This document shows positions 16,321 to 24,121 of a stretch of 64,000 nucleotides of DNA, one piece after another (the first letter of the stretch is position 1; each line of letters starts with the position of its first letter). The stretch covers positions 3,534,001 through 3,598,000 of the forward strand of contig NZ_CP134049.1 of NCBI RefSeq assembly GCF_031582965.1, written 5' to 3'. A program made the position numbers and the translations under genes. Origin of the DNA: Bacillus sp. NEB1478. Lineage in GTDB: Bacteria > Bacillota > Bacilli > Bacillales > Fictibacillaceae. The notes beneath the pieces are model-generated. The model searched no databases, was not told the origin of the DNA, and saw only the letters and a list, made by a program, of their open reading frames with translations.

Positions 16321-16692
16321 CTATTCTATCTTCGTTTTAATTTTGAAAATGAAGTAGTAATACTTTAATAAAACAATGAGAACTAATAATATTCTCACAT
16401 AAAGGTTATCAGTAAGAATAAACGGTATGGCAATCATGATGTCAGCTAGTAAATTGATCATGATTTTCTTTTTTCGTGTTAATGCTTTTTCTTTTACGAA
16501 TTCTTCTAAATGTTTTTTATAGATCGAGGTTCCTTTAAACCAGTTATCGAACTTTTTCGATCCCTTCATGAAAAAATAAGAAGCGACAAGTAAGAAAGGT
16601 GTGGTTGGAATGAGGGACAATAGCAGCCCTACGATTCCGAGCAACAAAAACAACATTCCGAGAAAAATGAAAAATGCTTTTTTGACCTTCAC
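16321..16692 (-). CDS. DUF454 (YbaN-like) inner membrane protein
   Basis: 123 aa. Hydrophobic segment FIFLGMLFLLLGIVGLLLS is followed by the conserved LIPTTPFLLVASYFFMKGS motif of DUF454, a KxFDNWFKGTSIYKKHLEEF loop, and two C-terminal helices. Function is unknown. The GTG at 16692 is chosen because GAGGGG lies 9 nt upstream. An in-frame GTG at 16749 has no ribosome binding site. It is probably co-transcribed with the thioesterase gene that ends just upstream. Confidence 0.8.
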   Translation of the reverse strand: MKVKKAFFIFLGMLFLLLGIVGLLLSLIPTTPFLLVASYFFMKGSKKFDNWFKGTSIYKKHLEEFVKEKALTRKKKIMINLLADIMIAIPFILTDNLYVRILLVLIVLLKYYYFIFKIKTKIE

Positions 16693-16750
16693 GAGACTCA
16701 TCCCCTCATCTGTATGAATTTGGTCTGAGTCCATCTTAACAGTTATCACC

Positions 16751-17224
16751 CTATTGATTCACATTTTTATAAAACAATCGGTTTTCTTTTCTGAGCCGGG
16801 CACTTTGAAACAGAACAGCTTCTTCCTTTGTTTCTGGAATAACACTCGGCACAGGTGTTGGGGTACCTTCTGCATCAATTGCTACCATCGTTAAAATCGA
16901 AGTCGTATTCAATGTCCGATTTCCCGTTTCTAAGTTCTGGCATTCTACTTTTACATAAACCTCCATAGATGTCCTTCCTGTTGAAATTACAACACCTTCT
17001 AAAATTAAAATATCTCCCACTTTTGCAGAGGATAAAAAGTTCACATTGTCGATGGAAGCTGTCACAACAACCTTTTGACTATGCTTCATAGCCGCTATTG
17101 CAGCAATTTCATCAATGTAAGATAACACCCTTCCGCCGAAGATTGTTCCCATGTGATTCGTATCAGGAGGCAACACCAATTTTGTCTGGATCGTTCTTGA
17201 TATGTTTGCTGATAACTGTTCCAT
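16751..17224 (-). CDS. Acyl-CoA thioesterase, hotdog fold (YkhA-like)
   Basis: 157 aa. DTNHMGTIFGGRVLSYIDEI is the canonical acyl-CoA thioesterase helix with Asn, the GG turn and Asp. VVVTASIDNVNFLSSAKVGD and STGRTSMEVYVKVE complete the hotdog signature. It hydrolyses acyl-CoA in the cytosol. The ATG at 17224 is preferred over a TTG at 17236 because GAGG is 6 nt before it. It is a paralogue of the gene at 14943-15479, in opposite orientation. The cobalamin riboswitch lies upstream on the same strand, but a terminator intervenes. Confidence 0.9.
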   Translation of the reverse strand: MEQLSANISRTIQTKLVLPPDTNHMGTIFGGRVLSYIDEIAAIAAMKHSQKVVVTASIDNVNFLSSAKVGDILILEGVVISTGRTSMEVYVKVECQNLETGNRTLNTTSILTMVAIDAEGTPTPVPSVIPETKEEAVLFQSARLRKENRLFYKNVNQ

Positions 17225-17293
17225 CCCATTCCTCAATTCCGGAGCTTGAAACTCCTAGGTTTTAGTTGTGGGAGCTGGTAATTGGTACTAATA

Positions 17294-17329
17294 AGCTGAC
17301 AAAAGATTCGAAGCTTATCAATTAACAAA
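17294..17329. repeat. Direct repeat, left copy
   Basis: AGCTGAC then GATTCGAAGCTTATCAATTA, repeated at 17418-17454 with one substitution and a 1-nt indel. The end of this copy is part of a perfect 9-bp palindrome (AATTAACAA/TTGTTAATT, 17320-17340). Confidence 0.75.
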
Positions 17330-17417
17330 CATTGTTAATTAAGAAGCAAGAAGGTCGAGGAAGCAAAGTTTCGAGAAACGGACGCGTATTCAACATACGT
17401 GAGTATCGCAGAAACAA

Positions 17418-17454
17418 AGCTGACGACGAGATTCGACGCTTATCAATTAACAAA
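17418..17454. repeat. Direct repeat, right copy
   Basis: AGCTGAC then GATTCGACGCTTATCAATTA, about 125 bp from the left copy. The interval contains CGTAT/ATACG and a purine-rich stretch, with no ORF. Confidence 0.75.
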
Positions 17455-17478
17455 AAACTCCATCACTAAGGATGGAGG
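17452..17478 (-). terminator. Terminator downstream of the cobalamin riboswitch
   Basis: On the minus strand CTCCATC pairs with GATGGAG, followed by TTTTTT. It lies about 110 nt past the aptamer and before the thioesterase gene. Confidence 0.75.
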
Positions 17479-17585
17479 AAGAATATAAATAAAACGTAAG
17501 AATACTTAATTAAACAGAAATACTCTGCATCAATTAAAATTCCTTCGTCTTATCTTCCCAACTCCCGAAGAAGATCAACGCGATA

Positions 17586-17740
17586 AACATGGCAGGTCTC
17601 CTGACTCGTGCGTCAATCTACTCTAAGCCCTTCCCGTTTTTAGACAGTGGTTTTCGCTTATTTCGTCAGCACTTACAGTTGCGGGTACAGTTCTGGTTTT
17701 GCACCAGATTCCCTATTAAGTCTGTAACAGACACCATGAT
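17586..17740 (-). ncRNA. Cobalamin riboswitch (adenosylcobalamin type)
   Basis: On the minus strand the 5' core AATAGGGAATCTGGTGCAAA, CCCGCAACTGTAAG, the P6 segments CCACTGTC and GGGAAGG, and a perfect B12 box (GAGTCAGGAGACCTGCC) appear in the right order. P1 can form between CATGG (17738-17734) and CCATG (17592-17588). No cobalamin-related gene follows. The only reading frame starting at P1 is 18 codons long, after which a terminator is reached. The upstream MFS gene ends 63 bp before it with no clear terminator. Confidence 0.9.
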
Positions 17741-17802
17741 TATTTGTTATTTAATTATCTATATTTTATTGTGCTCGTTCTCAAAAGACAAGCTGTACGC
17801 TA

Positions 17803-19338
17803 TTAACTCGCTGCTTTTCCTGTTTCTTCAGCAGCTTGCCGCATCACATAACGATCTCCGCCAACAAAGAAAGCTACGACTAACCCTAAGCAACCGGCAA
17901 TAAGAGCTAACATAAATCCATGATGCAGTGCTGTTTCAAGCGCACTTCTCATGAACTCCACTAATTGCGGAGGAAGGTTTGCATCTTTTTGCATTAAGAT
18001 TTCTGGTTTTGCCATCTTTCCAATCTGGTCAGCCGGCATTTTAGAAGCTGCTGCAAAATCCAGCATCTTTTCTTTTAAGTCGCTATTTACGATCGTTGCT
18101 GTTATCGCCGCTCCCATTACACCGCCTATGCTGCGCCAAAAACCAACAACAGATGAAGCGATCCCCATGTATTTCATATCAACAGATTGAGCGACAGCAT
18201 TCTGCGAAACACTCATTAATGGCCCCAGTACAACAAGACCCATCATGATCATGACAAGCGTAACCGTCCATTTCGCAGTTTCATGCGTAATGCTTCCTAA
18301 CATGTACGCTTCAAAAATGCCCATACCCATCGAGATAATCATGATCGTTCTGAATGGAATTTTCGTACATAAGAATCCGCCTATAATGGCTCCGATCATG
18401 ATTGGAAACATCATTGGTGTTAGTACGCCATTTGAATTTTCATTCCCCATAACCGCGACAGATAAAATCGGCAGGTACGTAATCGCCGAGAACATAATTG
18501 CTCCTTGGCAGAATACTACGATACTTGTGCCCAGCACCATCTTATTTTTAAAAATTTCAAGCGGTAAAATCGGTTCTGCAGCTTTCGTTTCAACCCATAA
18601 GAATAATGCAATCGCAACAGCTGCTCCACTAAACATGGAGATGATCTGTACCGAATCCCAAGCGTAATCTTTTCCACCCCACTCTAAGCCGAGCAGAAGC
18701 AATACGGTTGAAGTAATCAAAAGCAGCGTGCCTAAATAGTCTACTTTTGGCTTTTGATCTGACTTGGATTCTTTTAAAGCAAACATTAAAGCAATGATAG
18801 ATAGAATTCCAAACGGCACATTCACGTAAAAGCACCATCTCCATCCTAACCATGAAGCTTCCGAAATCCATGTTCCGATCTGCGGTCCTAATACAGATGA
18901 GATACCGAATATCCCTGCAAATATTCCAGACATTTTAGCCGCTTGCTTAGGGCTGGTTGAGACCGAATAAATAATCGTAAACGAGATCGGAAAAATCGCT
19001 CCAGAACCAACCCCTTGAATCACACGATATGCAATCAATTGATCAATGTTTTGAGCTGTTCCGCATAAAGCAGATCCGATTAAAAACAGGCTGATTCCAA
19101 TCAGGTAAAACAATTTTCGGCCAAATAAATCACTCATTTTACCGAACACCAACATCGTACTTGTCGCAGCTAGCATGTAAGCTGTAAAGATCCAGCTCAT
19201 CTTTTCGAATCCGCCGATATCTTGAATAACCTGGCTTATGCTTGCTGAAACGATTGTATTATCAAGAGATGACATAAAAAGCCCCAGCGCCATAGCCAGG
19301 ATAACAAATGGCATTCTTTTGTTTTGTTCCATATGCAC
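17803..19338 (-). CDS. MFS multidrug exporter, DHA2 family (EmrB/QacA type)
   Basis: 511 aa with about 14 transmembrane helices. LDNTIVSASISQVIQDIGG is motif D1 of DHA2 exporters, GKMSDLFGRKLFYLIG is motif A, and YRVIQGVGSGAIFPIS is motif B. GIFGISSVLGPQIG is antiporter motif C. It exports drugs or metabolites by proton antiport. A GTG start with GGGGGA 8 nt upstream is used, and an in-frame ATG lies two codons later. Small inverted repeats (GTCATTTTATGAC; CTGTCTGACGACAG) at about 19415-19450 could be operators. Confidence 0.92.
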   Translation of the reverse strand: MHMEQNKRMPFVILAMALGLFMSSLDNTIVSASISQVIQDIGGFEKMSWIFTAYMLAATSTMLVFGKMSDLFGRKLFYLIGISLFLIGSALCGTAQNIDQLIAYRVIQGVGSGAIFPISFTIIYSVSTSPKQAAKMSGIFAGIFGISSVLGPQIGTWISEASWLGWRWCFYVNVPFGILSIIALMFALKESKSDQKPKVDYLGTLLLITSTVLLLLGLEWGGKDYAWDSVQIISMFSGAAVAIALFLWVETKAAEPILPLEIFKNKMVLGTSIVVFCQGAIMFSAITYLPILSVAVMGNENSNGVLTPMMFPIMIGAIIGGFLCTKIPFRTIMIISMGMGIFEAYMLGSITHETAKWTVTLVMIMMGLVVLGPLMSVSQNAVAQSVDMKYMGIASSVVGFWRSIGGVMGAAITATIVNSDLKEKMLDFAAASKMPADQIGKMAKPEILMQKDANLPPQLVEFMRSALETALHHGFMLALIAGCLGLVVAFFVGGDRYVMRQAAEETGKAAS

Positions 19339-19487
19339 TCACTTCTTCCCCCGTATTTTAAAATTCCACTAAACTAGAATACCATGATAATTATAAAAAA
19401 CAACAAAATATGGAAGTCATTTTATGACAAATAAAACTGTCTGACGACAGGCATTATCAGTCGCCATCATGATCTCTGATAACATAA

Positions 19488-19517
19488 AGAAAACCACCGA
19501 AAATTCGATGGTTTTTA
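19488..19517 (-). terminator. Terminator for the threonine-aldolase-like gene
   Basis: AAAACCATCG pairs with CGGTGGTTTT on the minus strand, followed by CTTT. Confidence 0.8.
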
Positions 19518-19527
19518 GCTTGTTATT

Positions 19528-20625
19528 CTATTTCACAACCCCTGTTAATCTCTCGTTAAGTTGACGAAATGCCTCATTTAGCTTGTCTTTAGGAACATCT
19601 TTAAACTGATCGCCAATACTGACTTCAAAATTACACTCATTCTCGCTAACTTCCCTTAAATGACCTGTTAACCCGATTCCTGATTCTCTGTAGATATCCA
19701 CAAGAATAGGCTCAACTTTTTCTTTTGGTCTTTTAAAATGAACATGGAACATATTCGAAACAGGTTGAATTGGAACTGTAGCTGCATCAGTACATTGGTT
19801 ATAAAGTGCAGCCAGCTCTTTCGCACCTTCATAATATTGCTCCATCTTATCGATCCGTTGATTAAAATAATAATCCGCACTGATAATATACGGATATAGA
19901 CTGATTAAGTCACCGCCGTGGCGTCTTTTCCAAACCTTTGATTCATCTGTAAAAGACTTCTCACCTGCTAGTATCGCTCCTGCTACTCCGCCAATTCCTT
20001 TATAAAAAGAAACATACACGCTGTCAAAAAGCTCACAAACCTCAGCCGCCGATTTTTGATAATATGGCAGGATTTCAAACAAACGTGCCCCATCCAGTTG
20101 CAGTTTGATTCCTTTTTCACGACAATAAGCCGAAATGGCTTGTAGCGTCTCATAATCAGGCAGCTGCCCGCCAATCTCACGCTGAGGAAGCTCGAGAAGC
20201 AGGCAGGAAATATCCTCTTTCAAACCGGTAACATCCTCTAGCGTAATGACTCTATCTTTATCTGCCAGCAAAATCGGTTCAATATGATGCAGTTCCTTCA
20301 ACCCATCTTCTTCATGGATCTCTAAATGGCATAAAGGATGATATGCGACTTTTTTTATCCCTTTTTGATCACACCATATTCTTAATGCAATTTGCTGTGC
20401 CATTGTTCCGCTCGGAAAGAAGACAGCTGACTCTTTACCTAGATACGCTGCCATCTTGTCTTGGAACTCCTCTATTATTTTACCCTCGCCGTACATATCA
20501 CTATCTTGATGACCATCTATTGTTTCCAATGCTTCCTTCAAAATATCGATGTTTCTTTTACCATGGCTGGTTACTTGGTATTTTGTTTGCTTATAGGCTT
20601 CCAGTAAAGGATTATTATCACTCAA
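19528..20625 (-). CDS. PLP-dependent threonine aldolase/beta-eliminating lyase family enzyme
   Basis: 365 aa, fold-type I PLP enzyme. FFPSGTMAQQIALRIWC is the phosphate-cup segment, KLQLDGARLFEILPYY contains the PLP-stacking Asp, and VSFYKGIGGVAGAILAG holds the Schiff-base Lys. L-threonine aldolases and aromatic beta-lyases share these motifs, so cleavage of L-threonine or allo-threonine to glycine and acetaldehyde is likely but not certain. TTG start with GGGAGG 7 nt upstream. The small zinc-ribbon gene ends 15 bp upstream, suggesting an operon. Confidence 0.85.
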   Translation of the reverse strand: MSDNNPLLEAYKQTKYQVTSHGKRNIDILKEALETIDGHQDSDMYGEGKIIEEFQDKMAAYLGKESAVFFPSGTMAQQIALRIWCDQKGIKKVAYHPLCHLEIHEEDGLKELHHIEPILLADKDRVITLEDVTGLKEDISCLLLELPQREIGGQLPDYETLQAISAYCREKGIKLQLDGARLFEILPYYQKSAAEVCELFDSVYVSFYKGIGGVAGAILAGEKSFTDESKVWKRRHGGDLISLYPYIISADYYFNQRIDKMEQYYEGAKELAALYNQCTDAATVPIQPVSNMFHVHFKRPKEKVEPILVDIYRESGIGLTGHLREVSENECNFEVSIGDQFKDVPKDKLNEAFRQLNERLTGVVK

Positions 20626-20639
20626 AGAAATACCTCCCT

Positions 20640-20906
20640 TTATTGATTTTTCCAGCGATCTAGCTTGTGGATGTTACGAGTGAACATTCCGGTTAAGAAT
20701 TTAGGGAAACCAAACTCTACTAACTTACCTTTCACTCTTTCTCTCATTTGATCAGCCGTTAGATCAGGAGCTGTAAACTCACCATTTATATAACAATGAC
20801 TACAATACGTTTTGCTGATTTCACCGTTTCTTTCAGTTCCTCCGCCTTTTTCATCACGTACAAGCGGCATACCGCAGCTTTGACAATTTTTATTTGCTTT
20901 TGACAT
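20640..20906 (-). CDS. Putative zinc-ribbon domain protein
   Basis: 88 aa. CQSCGMPL and YCSHCYINGEF supply a four-Cys zinc ribbon of the small prokaryotic PF12674 type, followed by LTADQMRERVKGKLVEFGFP and a basic tail. Such proteins have no established function. The ATG start follows AAAGGAGACTATAC. It lies 15 bp upstream of the PLP-enzyme gene. Confidence 0.85.
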   Translation of the reverse strand: MSKANKNCQSCGMPLVRDEKGGGTERNGEISKTYCSHCYINGEFTAPDLTADQMRERVKGKLVEFGFPKFLTGMFTRNIHKLDRWKNQ

Positions 20907-20943
20907 ATGTATAGTCTCCTTTAATACTTGCTTCCAATAAAAA

Positions 20944-20973
20944 TTCGAGACAGAGAGCTGGAACCCTCTGTCT
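20944..20973 (-). terminator. Possible terminator
   Basis: AGACAGAG (20948-20955) pairs with CTCTGTCT (20966-20973). Leftward tail CGAATTTTTATT. Confidence 0.5.
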
Positions 20974-21093
20974 AAATGTGATTATTTAATTCACCGAAAT
21001 ATAGTTTTCGTTTACCTTACTACATTTGTACATCACTTTTGTAATGCGCTATATATATTACCATTATATACAAATTTTGTTTTTCGTTGAACG

Positions 21094-21126
21094 AAAAAGA
21101 CAACTTCCTATTGCGGAAAGTTGTCT
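21094..21126 (-). terminator. Terminator for the YesK-like gene
   Basis: AGACAACTT pairs with AAGTTGTCT, followed leftward by TTTTTCG. Confidence 0.8.
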
Positions 21127-21172
21127 ATTTGTATTTATATTTTTTATACTGCATATCCTTTCAGGGCTTATC

Positions 21173-21481
21173 CTATAATTCTTTTTGCTGTCCGCTTTTT
21201 AATCTTCTTTTTAATGACAAGACCATACTGCCAATCAAAATGACAATGCCATTTACGAATGTAACAAATCCTACAAAAAATCCGCCGTATCCTGCACCTT
21301 CCCCTGCATCCGTATAATGAAGCAATAAAAATCCAGTTATGAAGGCAAAAACAGGAGCTAAAACAAGAATCACGAGACCGGAAACGTACAATCTTAGCTG
21401 CCTGCTTTTATGCAGTTTAACCGCTGTATAATTAAGTACCAAAATAATGAGCAAATACGTCCACAAAATGATACTATCCAT
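21173..21481 (-). CDS. Small membrane protein, YesK-like
   Basis: 102 aa with three hydrophobic segments (about 4-22, 32-53, 67-88), a Gly-rich loop (DAGEGAGYGGFF) and a basic C-terminus. It resembles the YesK-like membrane proteins of Bacilli, whose function is unknown. The start follows GGGAGATG. It has its own terminator and no evident partner. Confidence 0.72.
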   Translation of the reverse strand: MDSIILWTYLLIILVLNYTAVKLHKSRQLRLYVSGLVILVLAPVFAFITGFLLLHYTDAGEGAGYGGFFVGFVTFVNGIVILIGSMVLSLKRRLKSGQQKEL

Positions 21482-21544
21482 TTTTCATCTCCCATAATAT
21501 GAGTCATACTATTAGTTTATCCTATTGGAAACATATGTAAAACA

Positions 21545-22153
21545 TTAAACCTCTAAACGATAGATCAAAAACCGTTCATACGGATTATTTTCATAAAGAC
21601 GCGGGATTCTTACCTCTTCTTTCAATTCAAATGCAGTCTGATATTCGAGAAACTGCAGATAATCTTCTGAACCATAATACAAGATGAGTTCCACATCGCG
21701 CGGATTTTGTTCAACTGATAATAATATGTTGTTAATGACCTTCATAAACACTTGTACAGAAAATGGATTGAAAAAATAAAACACATTATCTAACGAAGCA
21801 ATCTCGTACTCTTCCGCCAAACAGCAATGAAAATGTATTTTCTCTTTGTTCTTCTTGCCCTCTTTAATATAATTCAGTTGGTTCATAAGTGCCTCGTTAT
21901 AAAAAGAGGCATTCATTTCTATCCCTGTAACTGTTGCATTGAAATGATAATGAATATAAAAGTTCAGCCTTCCTTTGCCGCATCCAAAATCAACAACATG
22001 ATCTTTGCTTTGTATATCATAATGCTGAAAAAGAGTTTCAAGTGCATGATATGGCGTGGGCTCGTACCGATTGTAATGTGCAGAATCATTAAACCCCTTT
22101 TGGAATTCCTCGGTATGTATGTTGAGTAATTTATCAAATTGTTGTTCAATCAT
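21545..22153 (-). CDS. Class I SAM-dependent methyltransferase
   Basis: 202 aa. VVDFGCGKGRLNFYIHYHF is the SAM-binding motif I, TGIEMNASFYNEA is motif II, and VFYFFNPFSVQVFMKVI is the motif IV region. The substrate is unknown. The ATG at 22153 is used because AGGAG lies 8 nt upstream. An in-frame GTG at 22162 would sit on the ribosome binding site. Monocistronic. A small acidic protein gene lies 99 bp upstream on the same strand, with a terminator between them. Confidence 0.85.
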   Translation of the reverse strand: MIEQQFDKLLNIHTEEFQKGFNDSAHYNRYEPTPYHALETLFQHYDIQSKDHVVDFGCGKGRLNFYIHYHFNATVTGIEMNASFYNEALMNQLNYIKEGKKNKEKIHFHCCLAEEYEIASLDNVFYFFNPFSVQVFMKVINNILLSVEQNPRDVELILYYGSEDYLQFLEYQTAFELKEEVRIPRLYENNPYERFLIYRLEV

Positions 22154-22185
22154 GAGGTTCACTCCTAATTAACTTCAGTCCAATA

Positions 22186-22211
22186 AAAATAGAGAGCTCT
22201 AATGGCTCTCT
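22186..22211 (-). terminator. Terminator after the 70-aa acidic protein gene
   Basis: AGAGAGC pairs with GCTCTCT, followed leftward by ATTTTTATT. Confidence 0.7.
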
Positions 22212-22252
22212 AATTTATATACCAGTTTTTGAGTAAAATTAAAATGCCTTTA

Positions 22253-22465
22253 CTAATCTTCTTTCGCCCCATCTTCAGCAATTGCTCTCAAATCTGTATA
22301 GAAAAACTCATCATTGCATAAAGGAGAATGTTCTTTTTCGTCTTTGTCGTACTTATTGACGATCTCTTTTAATTCACCGGTATCCCCTTTTGCGTTTATG
22401 ATTTCAACAAGTTCATTCAAACCGTCAGATGTTTCTTGATTTTCTCGTTCTTCTTTTTCTTTCAT
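22253..22465 (-). CDS. Small acidic hypothetical protein
   Basis: 70 aa, rich in Glu, Asp and Lys, with predicted helices and no membrane segment. No family recognised. The ATG start follows AGGAGGGATATGTC, a strong site, and a terminator follows the stop, which supports a real gene. About 270 bp upstream (22466-22736) hold a terminator and a 21-bp repeat array. Confidence 0.68.
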   Translation of the reverse strand: MKEKEERENQETSDGLNELVEIINAKGDTGELKEIVNKYDKDEKEHSPLCNDEFFYTDLRAIAEDGAKED

Positions 22466-22631
22466 GACATATCCCTCCTATAGTTTTTTATCTTCCCCAA
22501 AACGGAAATAATTACCCAAAAAAGAGAGACGAATACGTTTGAAAATGTATTATTTTTGTCTGCATTTCGTTTATCGGAGTTCTTATACTTTCCTGGCTAT
22601 GGAATTGAACAGTAATAGGACGTACTATCTG

Positions 22632-22673
22632 TTTAATCCCGCGATTTCTAGCCATAATCCCGCGAATTTTTCA
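22632..22673. repeat. 21-bp repeat pair, core TAATCCCGCGA
   Basis: TAATCCCGCGA occurs at 22634-22644 and 22655-22665, spacing exactly 21 bp. A degenerate in-phase TAAT unit lies 21 bp to the left (22611-22631). Confidence 0.65.
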
Positions 22674-22691
22674 ATATAACCATGAATCGAC

Positions 22692-22719
22692 AAAAAAACA
22701 GAGAGCATCCGGCTCTCTG
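22692..22719 (-). terminator. Terminator of the iron alcohol dehydrogenase gene
   Basis: CAGAGAGC pairs with GCTCTCTG, followed leftward by T7. Confidence 0.9.
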
Positions 22720-22736
22720 GCGTTAGTCATTTTCAA

Positions 22737-23900
22737 TTACAACGAACGCTTCAAGATATCACGTACGCTGTCGTAATCCATTTCTTTATACGTTCCCACA
22801 CCTGGCTTGATGAATGTTTTGTCAACCATCGCATCAAACTCACTATCATCGATATTATAATCACTTAACTTGCTAGGTGCTCCTAACGAGTTCCAGAAGT
22901 CGCGAAGTGCTTTTGCCCCTTCTTTCGCTACTTCCATGTCTGATTTATTCTCAGTTGAGATTCCGAACACATTAACCGCCAGCTGTTTCACACGTGAAGG
23001 ATCTTCTTCTAACACATGTTCCAGCCAATTCGGGAATAAAATCGCCAGTCCGCCGCCATGCGGGATATCGTAGACCGCTGAAATCGCGTGCTCAATTCGG
23101 TGTGTAGCCCAGTCACCGCCATCTGTTCCATTGGAAAGTGTACCGTTGAATGCAGTTGTACTTAAATACATCATCGTTTCGCGATGTTCAAACGACTCCA
23201 AGTTTTCAAGTAATTTCGGTCCTGTCGCAATCGCCGTTCTAAGCAATGATTCGATAAATCCATCGATCATTGGAGTGTTTTCCGTACGGTGGAAATAACT
23301 TTCTAAAGCATGAGACATGCTATCCACAATGCCATAAACCGTTTGGTCACGAGGAACTGAGAACGTGTAGCTCGGATCTAAAATTGAAAACGCTGGGAAT
23401 ACAAACGGAGAACCCCAGCCTAACTTATCTTTTGTTTCCCAGTTTGTAATCACAGATATCGAGTTCATCTCAGAACCAGTTGCAGCCAGTGTAAGTACCG
23501 TACCGAAAGGAAGAGCGTCCTCAATTGGTGCGTTTTGAGTGATCAAATCCCACGCGTCTCCATCATATTTAGCTCCTGCAGAAATGGCTTTCGTACAATC
23601 GATGACACTGCCTCCGCCAACTGCCAGAATGAAATCGATCTTTTCCGTTTTACAGATGTCGACACCTTTATGAACCGTAGTTAAACGTGGATTCGGCTCA
23701 ACACCTGACAATTCAAAAATTGTAGCACCCGCTTTATTTAATTCAACAATGACATCTTCATAAACGCCATTTTTCTTAATGCTTCCTCCACCATAAACGA
23801 TAAGAACATTTAAATCTTTATCTAAAACATTAGATATTTGCTGAACTTCACCTTTACCGAAAAATAGTTTCGTAGGATTGTATTGCAAGAATTTATTCAT
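22737..23900 (-). CDS. Iron-containing alcohol dehydrogenase (YugJ/BdhA-like)
   Basis: 387 aa, type III iron-dependent ADH. The nucleotide-binding GGGS(V/I) motif ([17 protein letters not shown]), the segment [10 protein letters not shown] and metal-ligand regions [11 protein letters not shown] and [20 protein letters not shown] are complete. Members reduce aldehydes to alcohols using NADPH or NADH. The nearest B. subtilis relatives are YugJ and YugK. The start follows GAGGTGCAAAC. It lies downstream of the acid-sugar operon on the same strand but is separated by a strong terminator, so it is probably an independent unit. Confidence 0.92.
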   Translation of the reverse strand: MNKFLQYNPTKLFFGKGEVQQISNVLDKDLNVLIVYGGGSIKKNGVYEDVIVELNKAGATIFELSGVEPNPRLTTVHKGVDICKTEKIDFILAVGGGSVIDCTKAISAGAKYDGDAWDLITQNAPIEDALPFGTVLTLAATGSEMNSISVITNWETKDKLGWGSPFVFPAFSILDPSYTFSVPRDQTVYGIVDSMSHALESYFHRTENTPMIDGFIESLLRTAIATGPKLLENLESFEHRETMMYLSTTAFNGTLSNGTDGGDWATHRIEHAISAVYDIPHGGGLAILFPNWLEHVLEEDPSRVKQLAVNVFGISTENKSDMEVAKEGAKALRDFWNSLGAPSKLSDYNIDDSEFDAMVDKTFIKPGVGTYKEMDYDSVRDILKRSL

Positions 23901-23980
23901 GTTTGCACCTCAATTATTTCAAAGATATGGACTATTTTAGCATGGCCAATAAAATTATTGTTTAATATTGACCTGGGAAC

Positions 23981-24012
23981 GAAAAAGACAGAAAGCTTCT
24001 GGGCTTTCTGTC
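23981..24012 (-). terminator. Terminator of the acid-sugar operon
   Basis: GACAGAAAGC pairs with GCTTTCTGTC (10-bp perfect stem), followed leftward by TTTTTCG. Confidence 0.9.
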
Positions 24013-24121
24013 AAACTTCTTTTGCTCAATATTCTGCAATTGCCTTAAAAGAATGGGCTGTTTCCGCACACTTTGTTGCTCTTTTTAGTGGTTTATTTCC
24101 GTTACAGAGTCAGCTCTTGAG

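Noticed and set aside
17589..17903. 104-aa plus-strand ORF across the riboswitch
   Set aside because: It is antisense to the cobalamin aptamer and the MFS gene end. The conservation is that of RNA structure, not of this frame.
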